Of a stretch of DNA of 64,000 nucleotides, positions 50,841 through 60,236 are shown piece by piece; positions within the stretch are counted from its first letter, which is position 1, and each line of letters begins with the position of its first letter. The position numbers and the translations under genes are program-made. Origin of the DNA: Listeria seeligeri serovar 1/2b str. SLCC3954 (GTDB taxonomy: Bacteria; Bacillota; Bacilli; Lactobacillales; Listeriaceae); contig NC_013891.1 of the NCBI RefSeq assembly GCF_000027145.1, positions 2,418,001-2,482,000 on the forward strand, given 5' to 3'. The notes beneath the pieces were generated by a model. That model saw only the letters and a program-made list of their open reading frames with translations, made no database searches and was not told where the DNA came from.

Positions 50841-50867
50841 GTCTATCCTAAGATTACTAGGATAGAC
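50841..50867 (-). other. Stem-loop between pstS and pstC
   Basis: GTCTATCCTA pairs perfectly with TAGGATAGAC, and outer bases GGGC/ACCC extend it. No T-run. A 3' stabiliser for the pstS message, giving more binding protein than permease, is the likely role. Confidence 0.65.
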
Positions 50868-50883
50868 GCCCATTTCATTCTTT

Positions 50884-51792
50884 TTATTTTACGTCAGTTA
50901 GTTTACCAGATGAATCACGTTCCACTTTCATGGATTTGATTGATTGGTATCCTAGTTGTGGTACGATATTGTTTTGTACCTCATCAGAAGTCATATATTT
51001 TAAGAAAGTTTTTGTAAGGTCTTTAGGTTCCCCGTTTGTATACATGTGTTCATAAGACCAGATTTTCCAGTCATTTGTTGCTACTTTATCTTCAGTTGGT
51101 TCTACACCGTCAAGTGAAAGTCCTACTACAGAAGCATCAATGTAAGAAAATGCTAGGTAGCTGATTGCTCCAGGTGTTTCGCTAACGATTTTACGAACTG
51201 TACCAGATGAATCTTGTTCTTGTGCTTTTACTGGAGTCGCGCCATCAAGTCCCCATTTTTCAAAAGTAGCACGTGTTCCACTACCTTCTGCACGGTTGAT
51301 GATAGTGATTTTTTCGTCTTTACCACCAACATCTTTCCAGTTAGTAGTTTTTCCAGTAAAAATGTCAATTAGTTGTTGTTTAGTGATGTTTTTAACGCCT
51401 ACATCTTTATTTACTACAGGAGCCATTCCGACAACCGCTACACGATGGTCAACAAGTTTTGAAGCATCTACTCCATCTTTTTCTTCAGCAAATACGTCAG
51501 AGTTACCAATTTCTACTGCGCCTTGTTGTACTTGTGTTAAACCAGTTCCAGAACCGCCGCCTTGAACATTAATTTGCGCTTTTGGATTTGTATTTGTGAA
51601 TTCTTTCGATGCTGCTTCCACTAATGGTTGAAGAGCTGTAGAGCCAACTGCTGTAATTGAGCCTGAAACTTCTTCCTTTTTACTTGATGAACCATTTGCT
51701 TTATCTGCTGAACTGCTGCCACTCCCACATGCCGCAACTACAAGCATTAAAGCTGCTAAAACTGCTACTATTCCCAAATACTTCTTTTTCAT
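50884..51792 (-). CDS. pstS: Phosphate-binding lipoprotein PstS
   Basis: A 302-residue extracellular phosphate receptor anchored by lipid. The signal peptide ends in the lipobox VAAC with Cys22, followed by a Ser/Gly-rich linker. Phosphate-binding loops GSTALQPL, GGSGTGL and NRAEGSGTRATFEKW are characteristic. First gene of the pst operon, preceded by four PhoP-type repeats, so induced by phosphate starvation through PhoPR. Confidence 0.96.
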   Translation of the reverse strand: MKKKYLGIVAVLAALMLVVAACGSGSSSADKANGSSSKKEEVSGSITAVGSTALQPLVEAASKEFTNTNPKAQINVQGGGSGTGLTQVQQGAVEIGNSDVFAEEKDGVDASKLVDHRVAVVGMAPVVNKDVGVKNITKQQLIDIFTGKTTNWKDVGGKDEKITIINRAEGSGTRATFEKWGLDGATPVKAQEQDSSGTVRKIVSETPGAISYLAFSYIDASVVGLSLDGVEPTEDKVATNDWKIWSYEHMYTNGEPKDLTKTFLKYMTSDEVQNNIVPQLGYQSIKSMKVERDSSGKLTDVK

Positions 51793-51841
51793 TATTTTAT
51801 TCCCACCTTGTTTTTTTTAATTGTTATTCCTTACAAGTATC

Positions 51842-51895
51842 ACTATAACTCTCTAGATTTAAGGTGGTGTGTAGCTAATGTTAAGTAATTGTAAA
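51842..51895 (-). promoter_or_regulatory. PhoP box and promoter of the pst operon
   Basis: The minus strand carries TTTACA-N5-TTAACA-N5-TACACA-N5-TTAAAT, four PhoP-type hexamers spaced exactly 11 bases (51857-51895). A -10 TATAGT follows nine bases later (51842-51847). No -35 is needed in PhoP-activated promoters. Confidence 0.85.
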
Positions 51896-52001
51896 TAAGC
51901 GGATTTTTTGTCGAAAATGTAAACTTTTTTGTGACTTTCTTTCAAACAGAAGGCAAAAGGGTAAATTATTGCGCTGATTTTTTTCGTTTCGTAAATATAA
52001 T

Positions 52002-52047
52002 AAAAATATCCTGTCCGAAAGATTACATTCTTTCAAACAGGATATTT
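52002..52047 (-). terminator. Terminator of phoPR
   Basis: AAATATCCTGT pairs with ACAGGATATTT on both sides of a 22-base loop, directly after the phoR stop. Confidence 0.82.
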
Positions 52048-52048
52048 A

Positions 52049-53824
52049 TTAGGCTTTTTTTGGTAAAGTGACTCGGAAGGTTGAGCCAACTTCTTCTTGG
52101 CTTTCTACTTCAATTCTTCCACCACAATTTTCAACAAGGTGCTTAACGATGGATAGTCCAAGTCCAGTTCCACCAGAATGCCTGCTACGCGCTTTGTCTA
52201 CGCGGTAGAAGCGTTCAAACACGCGGTCGATATCTTTGGTTGGAATACCAATACCATTGTCAGTTACTTCTATAATAACTTCTGATTCACGTTCCATTAA
52301 CTTCACTTCTACTTTTCCATCAACTGGTGTGTAATTAATCGCATTGGAAAGTAGATTGATTAAAATTTGTTGCAACTGGTCACGATTTGTTTCAATAATA
52401 ACTGGCGGGACGGTTTTTTCAGGAGCAGATACTTGAATATTTTTTTCTGTTGCCAGTTCAAAAATCGTCCGGACAGATTGGTCAATAACATCATCTACAT
52501 CAACAGTTCCCACATTTTCTGTCACAGGATTTTGTTCAATTCTAGAAAGCGCGAGGATATCCATAATTAAACGATGCAGACGATCACTTTCTTCTTTAAT
52601 AATCGTTAAGAATTTTTTGAGTAGTGCTTCATCGTACATTGCGCCATCTAGTAATGTTTCCGCGAATCCTTTTAGAGCAGTTACTGGCGTTTTTAATTCG
52701 TGAGAAACATTAGTGACAAATTCGGAGCGAACGTTTTCTAAATGTCTAATTTGCGTAATATCATGGAGTAGCAATATAATCCCAGTAATTTCACCATCTT
52801 CAGCCAAAATTGGCGATACACTAGCATCCAAAATCATCTCACGCGGGAAATATAGAATGATTTCTTTTTGTTGCATCGTTTTTGTTTCAAAAGTAGCATC
52901 AATTAGCTGACTAAGCGCGAAACTTTTAATAACTTCATAGAAAGGTTTTCCAGTGATTTCTGTTTCACCTAATATTTGATACATCGTCCGGTTTGTCATA
53001 ATTACTTGTTTGTCGGCATTAATAAGCATAACACCACTCACTAAGTTTTGAACGATGGCATTTAGTCGTTGTTCATTTTGCTTAATTTCAAACATTTGCG
53101 TTTCTAGACTTTCCGCGAGCATGTTAACACTAATGGACAAATCTTGTAATTCGCCGCTAACTTTGCCGTGGATTCGACTATCGTATTTATGATTAGCCAA
53201 ATCTGTGGAAACTTCAATAATTTCTCTTACTGGTTTAGTGATTCTCCTAGCAATAAAAACACTGATACCCGCAATAATAATTAGTGCAATTCCAAAAATC
53301 AATGCTAAGTTTCCCCAAAGTTTAGCAACTGCTGTATCCACTGATTCAAGTGAAATGGAAATCCTTAAAACGCCATCTGTTTTATTTTGATGTTTAACTG
53401 GTACCGCCACATAAAGCATACTATAGCCAAGAGAATCACTTTCTCGGATAGAAATGCCTACTTTCTCACCTTTTTCTAAAATATCAGCTACTTCTGGACG
53501 GTTCATGTGGTTATCTAGGTTTTCTGGGTCCTTCTTAGTGTCGGCCACAACATCACCTTGACTATCAATTACCGTAATTCGCGCATCAATTTCATCACTT
53601 AAAGGATCAAGCGTCTTTTGAATTTCCGCCGCATCTTGATCTAAATCCAAATGCTCCATGTTCGTAGTTTGCAGTAAAATTTTTGCGTCATCTTCTAATT
53701 GGTTTTCTTTCATATTTAAATAAGTCGATTTCATTAACTCTCCGGAAAAAATTCCAACCATGACCATCACAACGAAAAAAAGAATAAAAAAGGACAACCC
53801 AATTTTCAGCCATAGTTTTTTCAT
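52049..53824 (-). CDS. phoR: PhoR sensor histidine kinase
   Basis: A 591-residue membrane kinase. Helix 1 at 9-29, an extracellular domain to about 170, helix 2 at 171-192, HAMP at 193-245, PAS at about 253-355. The HisKA phospho-acceptor is His375 (NVSHELKTP), and the ATPase domain carries NLLSNAINYT, DNGIGIP and GGTGLGLSIVKH. It phosphorylates PhoP in phosphate starvation. The start overlaps the phoP stop by one base (TAATG), so translation is coupled. Confidence 0.96.
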   Translation of the reverse strand: MKKLWLKIGLSFFILFFVVMVMVGIFSGELMKSTYLNMKENQLEDDAKILLQTTNMEHLDLDQDAAEIQKTLDPLSDEIDARITVIDSQGDVVADTKKDPENLDNHMNRPEVADILEKGEKVGISIRESDSLGYSMLYVAVPVKHQNKTDGVLRISISLESVDTAVAKLWGNLALIFGIALIIIAGISVFIARRITKPVREIIEVSTDLANHKYDSRIHGKVSGELQDLSISVNMLAESLETQMFEIKQNEQRLNAIVQNLVSGVMLINADKQVIMTNRTMYQILGETEITGKPFYEVIKSFALSQLIDATFETKTMQQKEIILYFPREMILDASVSPILAEDGEITGIILLLHDITQIRHLENVRSEFVTNVSHELKTPVTALKGFAETLLDGAMYDEALLKKFLTIIKEESDRLHRLIMDILALSRIEQNPVTENVGTVDVDDVIDQSVRTIFELATEKNIQVSAPEKTVPPVIIETNRDQLQQILINLLSNAINYTPVDGKVEVKLMERESEVIIEVTDNGIGIPTKDIDRVFERFYRVDKARSRHSGGTGLGLSIVKHLVENCGGRIEVESQEEVGSTFRVTLPKKA

Positions 53825-54546
53825 TATTTTACATTCTCCATTTTGTAACCAAAGCCACGAATCGTTTTAATATACTTCGGTTGTTTCGTATCGATTTCAA
53901 TTTTATCGCGCAAGTGGCTTACATGTACGTCAACAATCCGCGTTTCCCCAACATAGTCATAATTCCAAACCGTATCAAGCAATTGATCTCGTGAAAAAAC
54001 TTTTCCACGATGATTAGCAAGAAATAATAGTAGCTCGAATTCTTTTGGAGTTAAGTCTAACAAATCATCATGCAAATAAACTTCATAACTTTCTGGCAAA
54101 ATTTTCAAATCACCAATTAAAATTGTCGCTTCTACTTCTTCTGTATTTTCTTCTATAACTTCTGCCTTGCCTTCTGTCCTTCTTAAAATGGCTTTAATCC
54201 GCGCCACTACTTCACGTGGGCTAAATGGTTTCGTCATATAATCATCTGCACCAAGCTCGAGACCAATGATTTTATCTAGCTCTTCATCTTTCGCCGTTAG
54301 CATTAATATCGGAACATCTACTTTATTTTGACGAAGTTTCTTTGTTACTTCAATCCCATCCATCTCAGGAAGCATTAAATCAAGTACAATTAAATCCGGT
54401 TTTTCTGATAAAGCTAATTCGTACCCTGCTCTACCATCCTCCGCTGTCACCACTCCAAATCCTGCTTTTTCAATATTAAATTGCAGTAAGGTAACAATAG
54501 AAGCCTCATCATCAACTACAAGAATTTTTACCAACTTACTTCCCAT
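53824..54546 (-). CDS. phoP: PhoP response regulator
   Basis: A 240-residue OmpR-type regulator. Receiver domain 1-125 with acidic pocket Asp12/Asp13 and phosphorylated Asp56 (LIVLDLMLP), Lys in MLTAKD; winged helix about 140-238 (LTPKEFELLLFLANHRGKVFSRDQLL). Activates pstS. The ATG is very near AAGAAGGG; a TTG four codons later is an alternative. Separated from the minJ-like terminator by a promoter region. Confidence 0.95.
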   Translation of the reverse strand: MGSKLVKILVVDDEASIVTLLQFNIEKAGFGVVTAEDGRAGYELALSEKPDLIVLDLMLPEMDGIEVTKKLRQNKVDVPILMLTAKDEELDKIIGLELGADDYMTKPFSPREVVARIKAILRRTEGKAEVIEENTEEVEATILIGDLKILPESYEVYLHDDLLDLTPKEFELLLFLANHRGKVFSRDQLLDTVWNYDYVGETRIVDVHVSHLRDKIEIDTKQPKYIKTIRGFGYKMENVK

Positions 54547-54646
54547 CCCTTCTTTATGTAACCCTATTTATCTAAAATATAGCATGAATTAACCTTTTTC
54601 GGGTAGAAATGCCTTTATATTAATCTTATCTTTACAAAAACTTAAA

Positions 54647-54680
54647 ACACCAATGCTGCTTTCGAAAACAACACTGGTGT
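54647..54680 (-). terminator. Terminator after the MinJ-like gene
   Basis: ACACCAGTGTTG pairs with CAGCATTGGTGT (wobbles), tail TTTTAAGTTTTTG on the minus strand. Confidence 0.75.
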
Positions 54681-54687
54681 CTAATAA

Positions 54688-55863
54688 TTATCTCGGCTCG
54701 ACTAAAAGTAATCCAAGTTCAAATGATTCGTTCTCATAAAGTGCTGTTTGTTCAAAACGAGGCTCTCCATTGTTATCAATTACTTTAATTTTGCAAAAAG
54801 CTCGGTTTAAATTAAGCGCATCATATAATCCTTCGCGAGTATGAATTGCTTGCCCGTTAACTTCTGTAATTTTCTCCCCAGCTTTTAAATTTAAACGTGC
54901 TGATGGAGTGGCTTCGCGTGCCCCAAGAACAACAATTCCATCAGGCTGCGGACCGAATTTTTTCGGAAGTAACTGTTCTGCGCGATAATGACGATAGGAA
55001 ATCCAAAACCGGCCAATCACAGCAAACATGAACGCAAACAAAGTGAGAATTGGCATCATAATCCCTAATAAGCCAGCAACAGCAATAATAGTGGCAAGCG
55101 TGGTTACTTGTAAAGCGATTTTCCGACTAGCCGCTTCTGGTAATTGACCTTGCACCCGTTGTTGGAAGCCAATAAATAGTGGCAAAATAATTAATGAATA
55201 GGAATGGGCGCCAATTGTAAACACCGGCCACCATTCAAAAATCTTCGTAAAAACATCACCCGGGATAAAAACCACTAGCGGTACAAACCAAAGTTTTCTT
55301 AATTGAAATGAACCAACTAATTTTCCCCGTTTACTTTTTCTGAGTGATGGTGCCGGATTTTTTGCACTTGTATACTGAATAAGGAAAGCTTCCACAAACA
55401 ACAGTATCGACAGTAAAAACGTCATCGAAATCATAAAATTATCAATAAAAACCGCATCATATCCAAATGCTTCGTTCATAAACGGTGATAAGTTAATATC
55501 AAAATAATAGCAGAAATAAAAAGTCAGACTCGTAATACCGATAGTAAATGCTGTCGAACTAAATCGAAACATCCCAATAAGCATCAAGAAACAAATAATT
55601 GTATTGAAAATCGCAATCCACTCAATAGTTACACTAAAGCCAATCACTACACTAACGATTGACAGGCATAAACCGAATAACAACCCAATACCAAAGAAAT
55701 TCTTCAATTCTAACCACGGCGAGTAAACACGAATGCTAAATGACTTCCGCTCCCATTTCACTCGATTAAAACCAGCAATTATCACTAAAATAATCCCTAC
55801 ATAAAGCGCTGGTTGTAGAAAAAGTCTTCCTATTCCTTTAAGTATTTCCATAAAAACATCCAT
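54688..55863 (-). CDS. minJ: MinJ-like PDZ membrane protein
   Basis: A 391-residue protein with about six to eight membrane helices (1-290) and a C-terminal PDZ domain (about 300-385, GIVVLGAREATPSARLNLKAGEKITEVNGQAI). Length, topology and the N-terminal RVKWERKSFSIRVY segment resemble Bacillus MinJ, which bridges DivIVA and MinD to place the division site. The locus is close to ftsEX, as in Bacillus. Identity is from memory, so moderate. The RBS is weak (GGCTGGTG). Confidence 0.7.
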   Translation of the reverse strand: MDVFMEILKGIGRLFLQPALYVGIILVIIAGFNRVKWERKSFSIRVYSPWLELKNFFGIGLLFGLCLSIVSVVIGFSVTIEWIAIFNTIICFLMLIGMFRFSSTAFTIGITSLTFYFCYYFDINLSPFMNEAFGYDAVFIDNFMISMTFLLSILLFVEAFLIQYTSAKNPAPSLRKSKRGKLVGSFQLRKLWFVPLVVFIPGDVFTKIFEWWPVFTIGAHSYSLIILPLFIGFQQRVQGQLPEAASRKIALQVTTLATIIAVAGLLGIMMPILTLFAFMFAVIGRFWISYRHYRAEQLLPKKFGPQPDGIVVLGAREATPSARLNLKAGEKITEVNGQAIHTREGLYDALNLNRAFCKIKVIDNNGEPRFEQTALYENESFELGLLLVEPR

Positions 55864-55892
55864 GATCTACACCAGCCTTTTCCAAATTACTT

Positions 55893-57341
55893 TTATAATA
55901 TAGGCGATAAAAGTCGGCTTACCGCTTCCTTAAATTTAATCCATAATGATCTTTTTGCATATAGTTCTGGAGTTAGCTGATACGATTTTAAAATATCTTC
56001 TAAAAAGGCATCTTCTAATTTTTGAACCATTTTCTTTTCATAAATGAAGGCATTAACTTCAAAATTAAGACGAAAACTACGGAAATCCATGTTGGCAGTT
56101 CCAACAGAAGCGATTTCGCCATCTACTACTAATGTTTTTGCGTGAATGAATCCATTATCGTAAATGAAAATTTTTGCCCCTGTTTCCATTAATTCACCAG
56201 CATAATTGGTAGTTGCTCGGTAAACGAAGGCATGGTCGGGCTTATTCGGAATCATCACACGAACATCGACTCCAGATAATGCCGCGATTTTGATTGCTTC
56301 AAGCAAGCTCGCATCTGGAATAAAATATGGTGATTGTAAATAAATCGTTTTTTTAGCCGCATTAATCATTTTGATGTAACCATTTTTTATTTGTTGCCAT
56401 TCTGAATCTGGTCCACTTGATACAATTTGCATGCTAGTATGCCCTTTCCCATGAAAAGTTGGGAAATACCTTGCCTTGTAATCAATTTTATTTGTCGAAG
56501 AGGCAGAATTCCAGTCCATGATAAAACGAGTTTGCATTGCATATACAGCTTTACCATGTACACGAAGATGCGTGTCGCGCCAGTAGCCAAATTTTTTCGA
56601 CAACCCTAGATATTCGTCACCAATGTTAAAACCACCAATATAACCAATATCTCCATCAATAATTGCTAATTTCCTATGATTTCGATAATTAAGCCTAAAA
56701 TTAATAAGTGGTAATTTAGACGGGAAGAAAGGTCTCACTAAGCCACCATTTTCTTCAAAGGTTCGGAAAAAAGATTTTTTTGTTGTTCTTGACCCCATTG
56801 CATCATAAATAATTTTCACATTTAAACCTTCTGCTGCTTTCCGTTCAAGTACTCGCATTAAGCGGTTCCCAAGCTCATCAGAATGGAAAATATAATAAAT
56901 AATATGTATATGATCTTTGGCTTTCTCAATATCGGCAATTAGTGCATCGAATTTTTCATATCCATCAACGTAAAGATCAACTTCATTATCTTGCGTTAAA
57001 ATTGCTCCATCATTTACAAGTAGTAAATAAATTAGATCTCGATGTTTTTTGACATTTGGATCGCTAAATGGAAATTCTTTTTGACGAATCATTTCTATTT
57101 GATTAGCCGTGGATTCTTGAATTCCAATTTTTTCTTGTCCCTTCCAATCAAAAATCTTTTTCCCTGATAATTTTCTACCAAAGATCAAGTATATAATGAA
57201 CCCAAATATAGGAATGAATGTTAGGACTAATAACCATGCCCAAGTGGCAGATGTATCACGTCTTTCTAAAAAAACTGTCATTCCTGCAAAGAATACATTC
57301 AGGATTAGTAGAATAACTAATAAATAAGTCAACAGCCCCAT
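55893..57341 (-). CDS. cls: Cardiolipin synthase
   Basis: A 482-residue phospholipase D-family enzyme joining two phosphatidylglycerols into cardiolipin. Two N-terminal membrane helices (about 3-22, 32-55), then two HKD motifs: HRKLAIIDG with His222 and HAKTLVVDG with His400. Length is typical. The start is MGLLTYLL with AAAGGGGG upstream. Probably cotranscribed with the MinJ-like gene 29 bases downstream. Confidence 0.95.
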   Translation of the reverse strand: MGLLTYLLVILLILNVFFAGMTVFLERRDTSATWAWLLVLTFIPIFGFIIYLIFGRKLSGKKIFDWKGQEKIGIQESTANQIEMIRQKEFPFSDPNVKKHRDLIYLLLVNDGAILTQDNEVDLYVDGYEKFDALIADIEKAKDHIHIIYYIFHSDELGNRLMRVLERKAAEGLNVKIIYDAMGSRTTKKSFFRTFEENGGLVRPFFPSKLPLINFRLNYRNHRKLAIIDGDIGYIGGFNIGDEYLGLSKKFGYWRDTHLRVHGKAVYAMQTRFIMDWNSASSTNKIDYKARYFPTFHGKGHTSMQIVSSGPDSEWQQIKNGYIKMINAAKKTIYLQSPYFIPDASLLEAIKIAALSGVDVRVMIPNKPDHAFVYRATTNYAGELMETGAKIFIYDNGFIHAKTLVVDGEIASVGTANMDFRSFRLNFEVNAFIYEKKMVQKLEDAFLEDILKSYQLTPELYAKRSLWIKFKEAVSRLLSPIL

Positions 57342-57429
57342 TGTGTTCCCCCTTTTCTTACACAAACTGATAGTAGTATCATATCATAAAATCATCGTTT
57401 AGCCTATTACAGTTAGCATTTTGGCATGA

Positions 57430-57455
57430 AAAAAACCACTGACTTATCATCAGTG
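57430..57455 (-). terminator. Terminator of the M23 hydrolase gene
   Basis: CACTGA/TCAGTG with a 7-base loop and seven T on the minus strand, nine bases after the stop. Confidence 0.85.
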
Positions 57456-57464
57456 ATTTTTTGT

Positions 57465-58790
57465 TTAAAGATATGGTGCTGGATCAATTGGAACCCCATT
57501 TTGATGTATTTCAAAATGTAAATGTTGACCAGTTGATTGACCGGTCGAACCCATAATCCCAATTGGTTGTCCTTGTGAAACTTGCTGACCAGCAACCACT
57601 TTCAAACTTCCTGCTCGCATATGTCCGTATAATGTTTGAAAGCCGTTGCCATGGTCGATTTTGACTACATAGCCGTAACCACCAAATCCACTACCAGATG
57701 CACCAAATCCAGAAAATACAACAGTGCCTGACGCTGCCGCTGATACAGTTACTGCGCCACCAGCTGCAATATCTTGACCTTTATGTGATTCATGTTGGCC
57801 AGTCACTGGGTTTGTCCGGTCGCTAAATCCAGAAGTTAAAATCCCCGCAGCAGGTTTAATAAATTGTCCGCCACCTGAGCTGACATTGCTTGGTGTGCTA
57901 GCTTTTTCCTGGCTAGACGCTTCTGCAACAGTAGTAGTTTGTTTCTGACTTGCTTTTTTAGCGTTCGCTTTTGCGATTGATTCTTGAATTCGTTTTTCTT
58001 CTGCAGCTTTAATGGCAGCTTCCTGTTTAGCTTTTTCACCAGCTATATTAGAAGCTAATTTTCTTTCTTCTGCGGTTAAAGCACCTTGCTCACTAGCTAA
58101 AAGCGACTGTTCGTTTTTTGTTAAATCTTTCTTGTTCGCTAGCGCCATAACTAAATCGTTCTTTTCTTCTTTTTGACTTTCCATATTATTTCTAGAAACT
58201 TCCAAATCAACTGCTAATACTCTTAAATTCTTAAGTTTTTTCTCTGAACTACCTTCTGCGACTTTTAATTTGTCTTGGTCATCTTTTTGGTCTTGCATAA
58301 TGTTTTGGTCCGCATTTACCATAGCCGACACAACTGTTACCCGGTCAATAAGTTCTTTAAAGTCACTAGATTCAAAAATCAAATCCAAATAGGCTGTTGC
58401 CGTTCCAGACTTTTGAATTGCTCTTGCTCGATTATCCAACACTTCTTGACGTTCTTTAATATCATTTCGTAGTTTCTCAATGTCTTTTTTCAATTGTTTT
58501 AGTTTTTTGTTTTCAGACTCAACTTTATCTTCTTGTGCTTTGAGTTTTTTATTTGTTTCATCAATGCTTTTTAAAAGTGATTCTAGTTGTTTGGAAGCAT
58601 TTTTCTCATCATTTTCTAAATCCGCTATTTCTGAGCTTTTTGTATCTAGATTTTTATTTACTTCTGATTTTTTTTGTTCAATTTCATTTTGGCGTTTTTG
58701 CATGTCATTGATTGAATCTGCTTGTGCGCTTAGTGGAGCTGTCACAACCAATAAGCTAAGTGTTACCAATACCCCATATTTTTTTAACAT
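57465..58790 (-). CDS. Coiled-coil M23 (LytM) peptidoglycan endopeptidase
   Basis: A 441-residue exported protein. Signal peptide 1-24 (VTLSLLVVTAPLSAQA), a long coiled coil (about 30-240, PcsB/EnvC-like), an Ala/Lys-rich linker, and a LytM domain from about 306. Zinc ligands are complete: His336 and Asp340 (HKGQD), His390 (YGHM), His423 and His425 (GQHLHF). So unlike EnvC it looks enzymatically active. It is a paralogue of the next gene in its coiled coil but has a different catalytic domain. Probably acts at the septum with FtsEX. Confidence 0.93.
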   Translation of the reverse strand: MLKKYGVLVTLSLLVVTAPLSAQADSINDMQKRQNEIEQKKSEVNKNLDTKSSEIADLENDEKNASKQLESLLKSIDETNKKLKAQEDKVESENKKLKQLKKDIEKLRNDIKERQEVLDNRARAIQKSGTATAYLDLIFESSDFKELIDRVTVVSAMVNADQNIMQDQKDDQDKLKVAEGSSEKKLKNLRVLAVDLEVSRNNMESQKEEKNDLVMALANKKDLTKNEQSLLASEQGALTAEERKLASNIAGEKAKQEAAIKAAEEKRIQESIAKANAKKASQKQTTTVAEASSQEKASTPSNVSSGGGQFIKPAAGILTSGFSDRTNPVTGQHESHKGQDIAAGGAVTVSAAASGTVVFSGFGASGSGFGGYGYVVKIDHGNGFQTLYGHMRAGSLKVVAGQQVSQGQPIGIMGSTGQSTGQHLHFEIHQNGVPIDPAPYL

Positions 58791-58875
58791 AATAAGCTCC
58801 TTTTCTATTATTAATTGTCTCAGGAACTTCTTAGTCTGACTTTAAGTTAACCAGTTTATTCCCTATACCATATAA

Positions 58876-58911
58876 AAAAGCACCTTTGTTTTAAAATCGA
58901 CAAAGGTGCTT
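58876..58911 (-). terminator. Terminator of spl (P45)
   Basis: AAGCACCTTTG pairs with CAAAGGTGCTT, 12-base loop, tail ending in TTTTTATATG on the minus strand. Confidence 0.85.
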
Positions 58912-58930
58912 CTTAACTTTTCAATAATTA

Positions 58931-60166
58931 TTAGAAGTTAGCTACGCGACCATATCCTACAAGATATTTAGCCCAGTAGCCGCTAGTGATGTTGTCATAT
59001 TGAACGCCATTGTTTTGCGCGTTAATCATTTGACCGCCACCAACGTAGATTCCAACGTGAGCAATTCCGCCACCGTAGTTAAAGAATACTAAATCACCTG
59101 GTTTTGCTTGACTAGCACTTACTTTGCTTGCTGCTGCATATTGTCCACCAGATGTTCTTGGAAGAGAAATACCAGCTGCGCGGAAAGCGTAAGAAGTAAA
59201 TCCAGAGCAATCAAATGCGCTTGGTCCACTAGCTCCAAGGCTATAAGGTTTGCCAAGTTGCGCTTGCGCTGCAGAAATCATTGCCGAATATCCGCTACCA
59301 GATGGAGCAGGAGTACTTGGAGTTTCATTACTGCTGCTGTCATTGTTTGAAGATGTTTTTTTGCTTGAGCTTGAAGAATTGGAATCATTCGAAGCTGTTG
59401 CATTTGTATTACTTGTTGTTGCAGCTTTTTCTTCTTTTCCAGCATTTGCAGATGTTGCTTCACGTAAAGCAGTTGCACGCGCTGTAGCTTCTTTTGCTGC
59501 TTTATCACGTTCACTTACAAGGCTAGCTTTAGCATTTTCAGCACTTGCTTGATCAGAAGCTAGTTGAGCAACGATTGCTTCTTTTTCAGCTTTTTGTGCT
59601 TCGATTTTATTTTGTTGTGCTTCATAATCGTGAATAGCTGTTGCTTGTTCTTCTTGTTTTTTCTTCACTGAAGTTTGTTTCTCTTTTAATTCTTTTTCGT
59701 CATTTTGTTGATCATCTAAAATAGATTTATCAGATTCAACTAATTGGTTCACCGCAGAAACACGACCAACTAAATCGGAAAGGTTTTCTGCGTCTAAAAC
59801 TACTTCAAGGTACGCGTTAGAATTTGAAGTTTTTTGCATCGCACGAGCACGATCTTTTAAAACTGATTCACGTTCTTTAATACGTTCATTGATATCTTTA
59901 ATATCTTGGTTAAGATCCTTTAGTTCTTTGCCTGTTTTGTCGAAGTCTGCTTGTAAAGATTTAGCTTTTTCTTGAGCTTTATCAAGATCAGATACTAAAT
60001 CAGAAAGATCCGATTGTAAATCTGCTTTTTGAGACTTAATGTCATTGATTTTTTTATCTTGGTTTTGGATGTCTGTATTCACGTCTGCAAAAACATTAGT
60101 AGTAAAAGCCGGCGTCAAACTGATAACTGCTGCGAGTGAAACCGCAATAAACGTATTCTTTTTCAA
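58931..60166 (-). CDS. spl: P45 peptidoglycan hydrolase, NlpC/P60 (CwlO-like)
   Basis: A 411-residue exported endopeptidase. Signal peptide 1-27 ([10 protein letters not shown]), coiled coil about 30-240, a Ser/Asn-rich linker (240-290), and an NlpC/P60 domain 290-411 with Cys320 (FDCSGF), His370 (IAHVGIY) and Asn382 (MINAQ). The architecture is that of Bacillus CwlO, the hydrolase activated by FtsEX, and the gene lies directly after ftsX, so FtsEX is its probable activator. From memory, L. monocytogenes P45 (Spl) is this protein. Confidence 0.95.
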   Translation of the reverse strand: MKKNTFIAVSLAAVISLTPAFTTNVFADVNTDIQNQDKKINDIKSQKADLQSDLSDLVSDLDKAQEKAKSLQADFDKTGKELKDLNQDIKDINERIKERESVLKDRARAMQKTSNSNAYLEVVLDAENLSDLVGRVSAVNQLVESDKSILDDQQNDEKELKEKQTSVKKKQEEQATAIHDYEAQQNKIEAQKAEKEAIVAQLASDQASAENAKASLVSERDKAAKEATARATALREATSANAGKEEKAATTSNTNATASNDSNSSSSSKKTSSNNDSSSNETPSTPAPSGSGYSAMISAAQAQLGKPYSLGASGPSAFDCSGFTSYAFRAAGISLPRTSGGQYAAASKVSASQAKPGDLVFFNYGGGIAHVGIYVGGGQMINAQNNGVQYDNITSGYWAKYLVGYGRVANF

Positions 60167-60181
60167 AAAGTTTACCTCCTA

Positions 60182-60199
60182 AAAAGCTCCCTAGCTTTT
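60182..60199 (-). terminator. Hairpin between ftsX and spl
   Basis: AAAAGCT-AGGG-AGCTTTT followed by T and then the AGGAGG ribosome site of spl. It could be a leaky terminator or a structure close to the spl RBS. Confidence 0.5.
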
Positions 60200-60236
60200 C
60201 TTTTAGTTTATTTTTATTTCAAGTGGATTTTTAATG

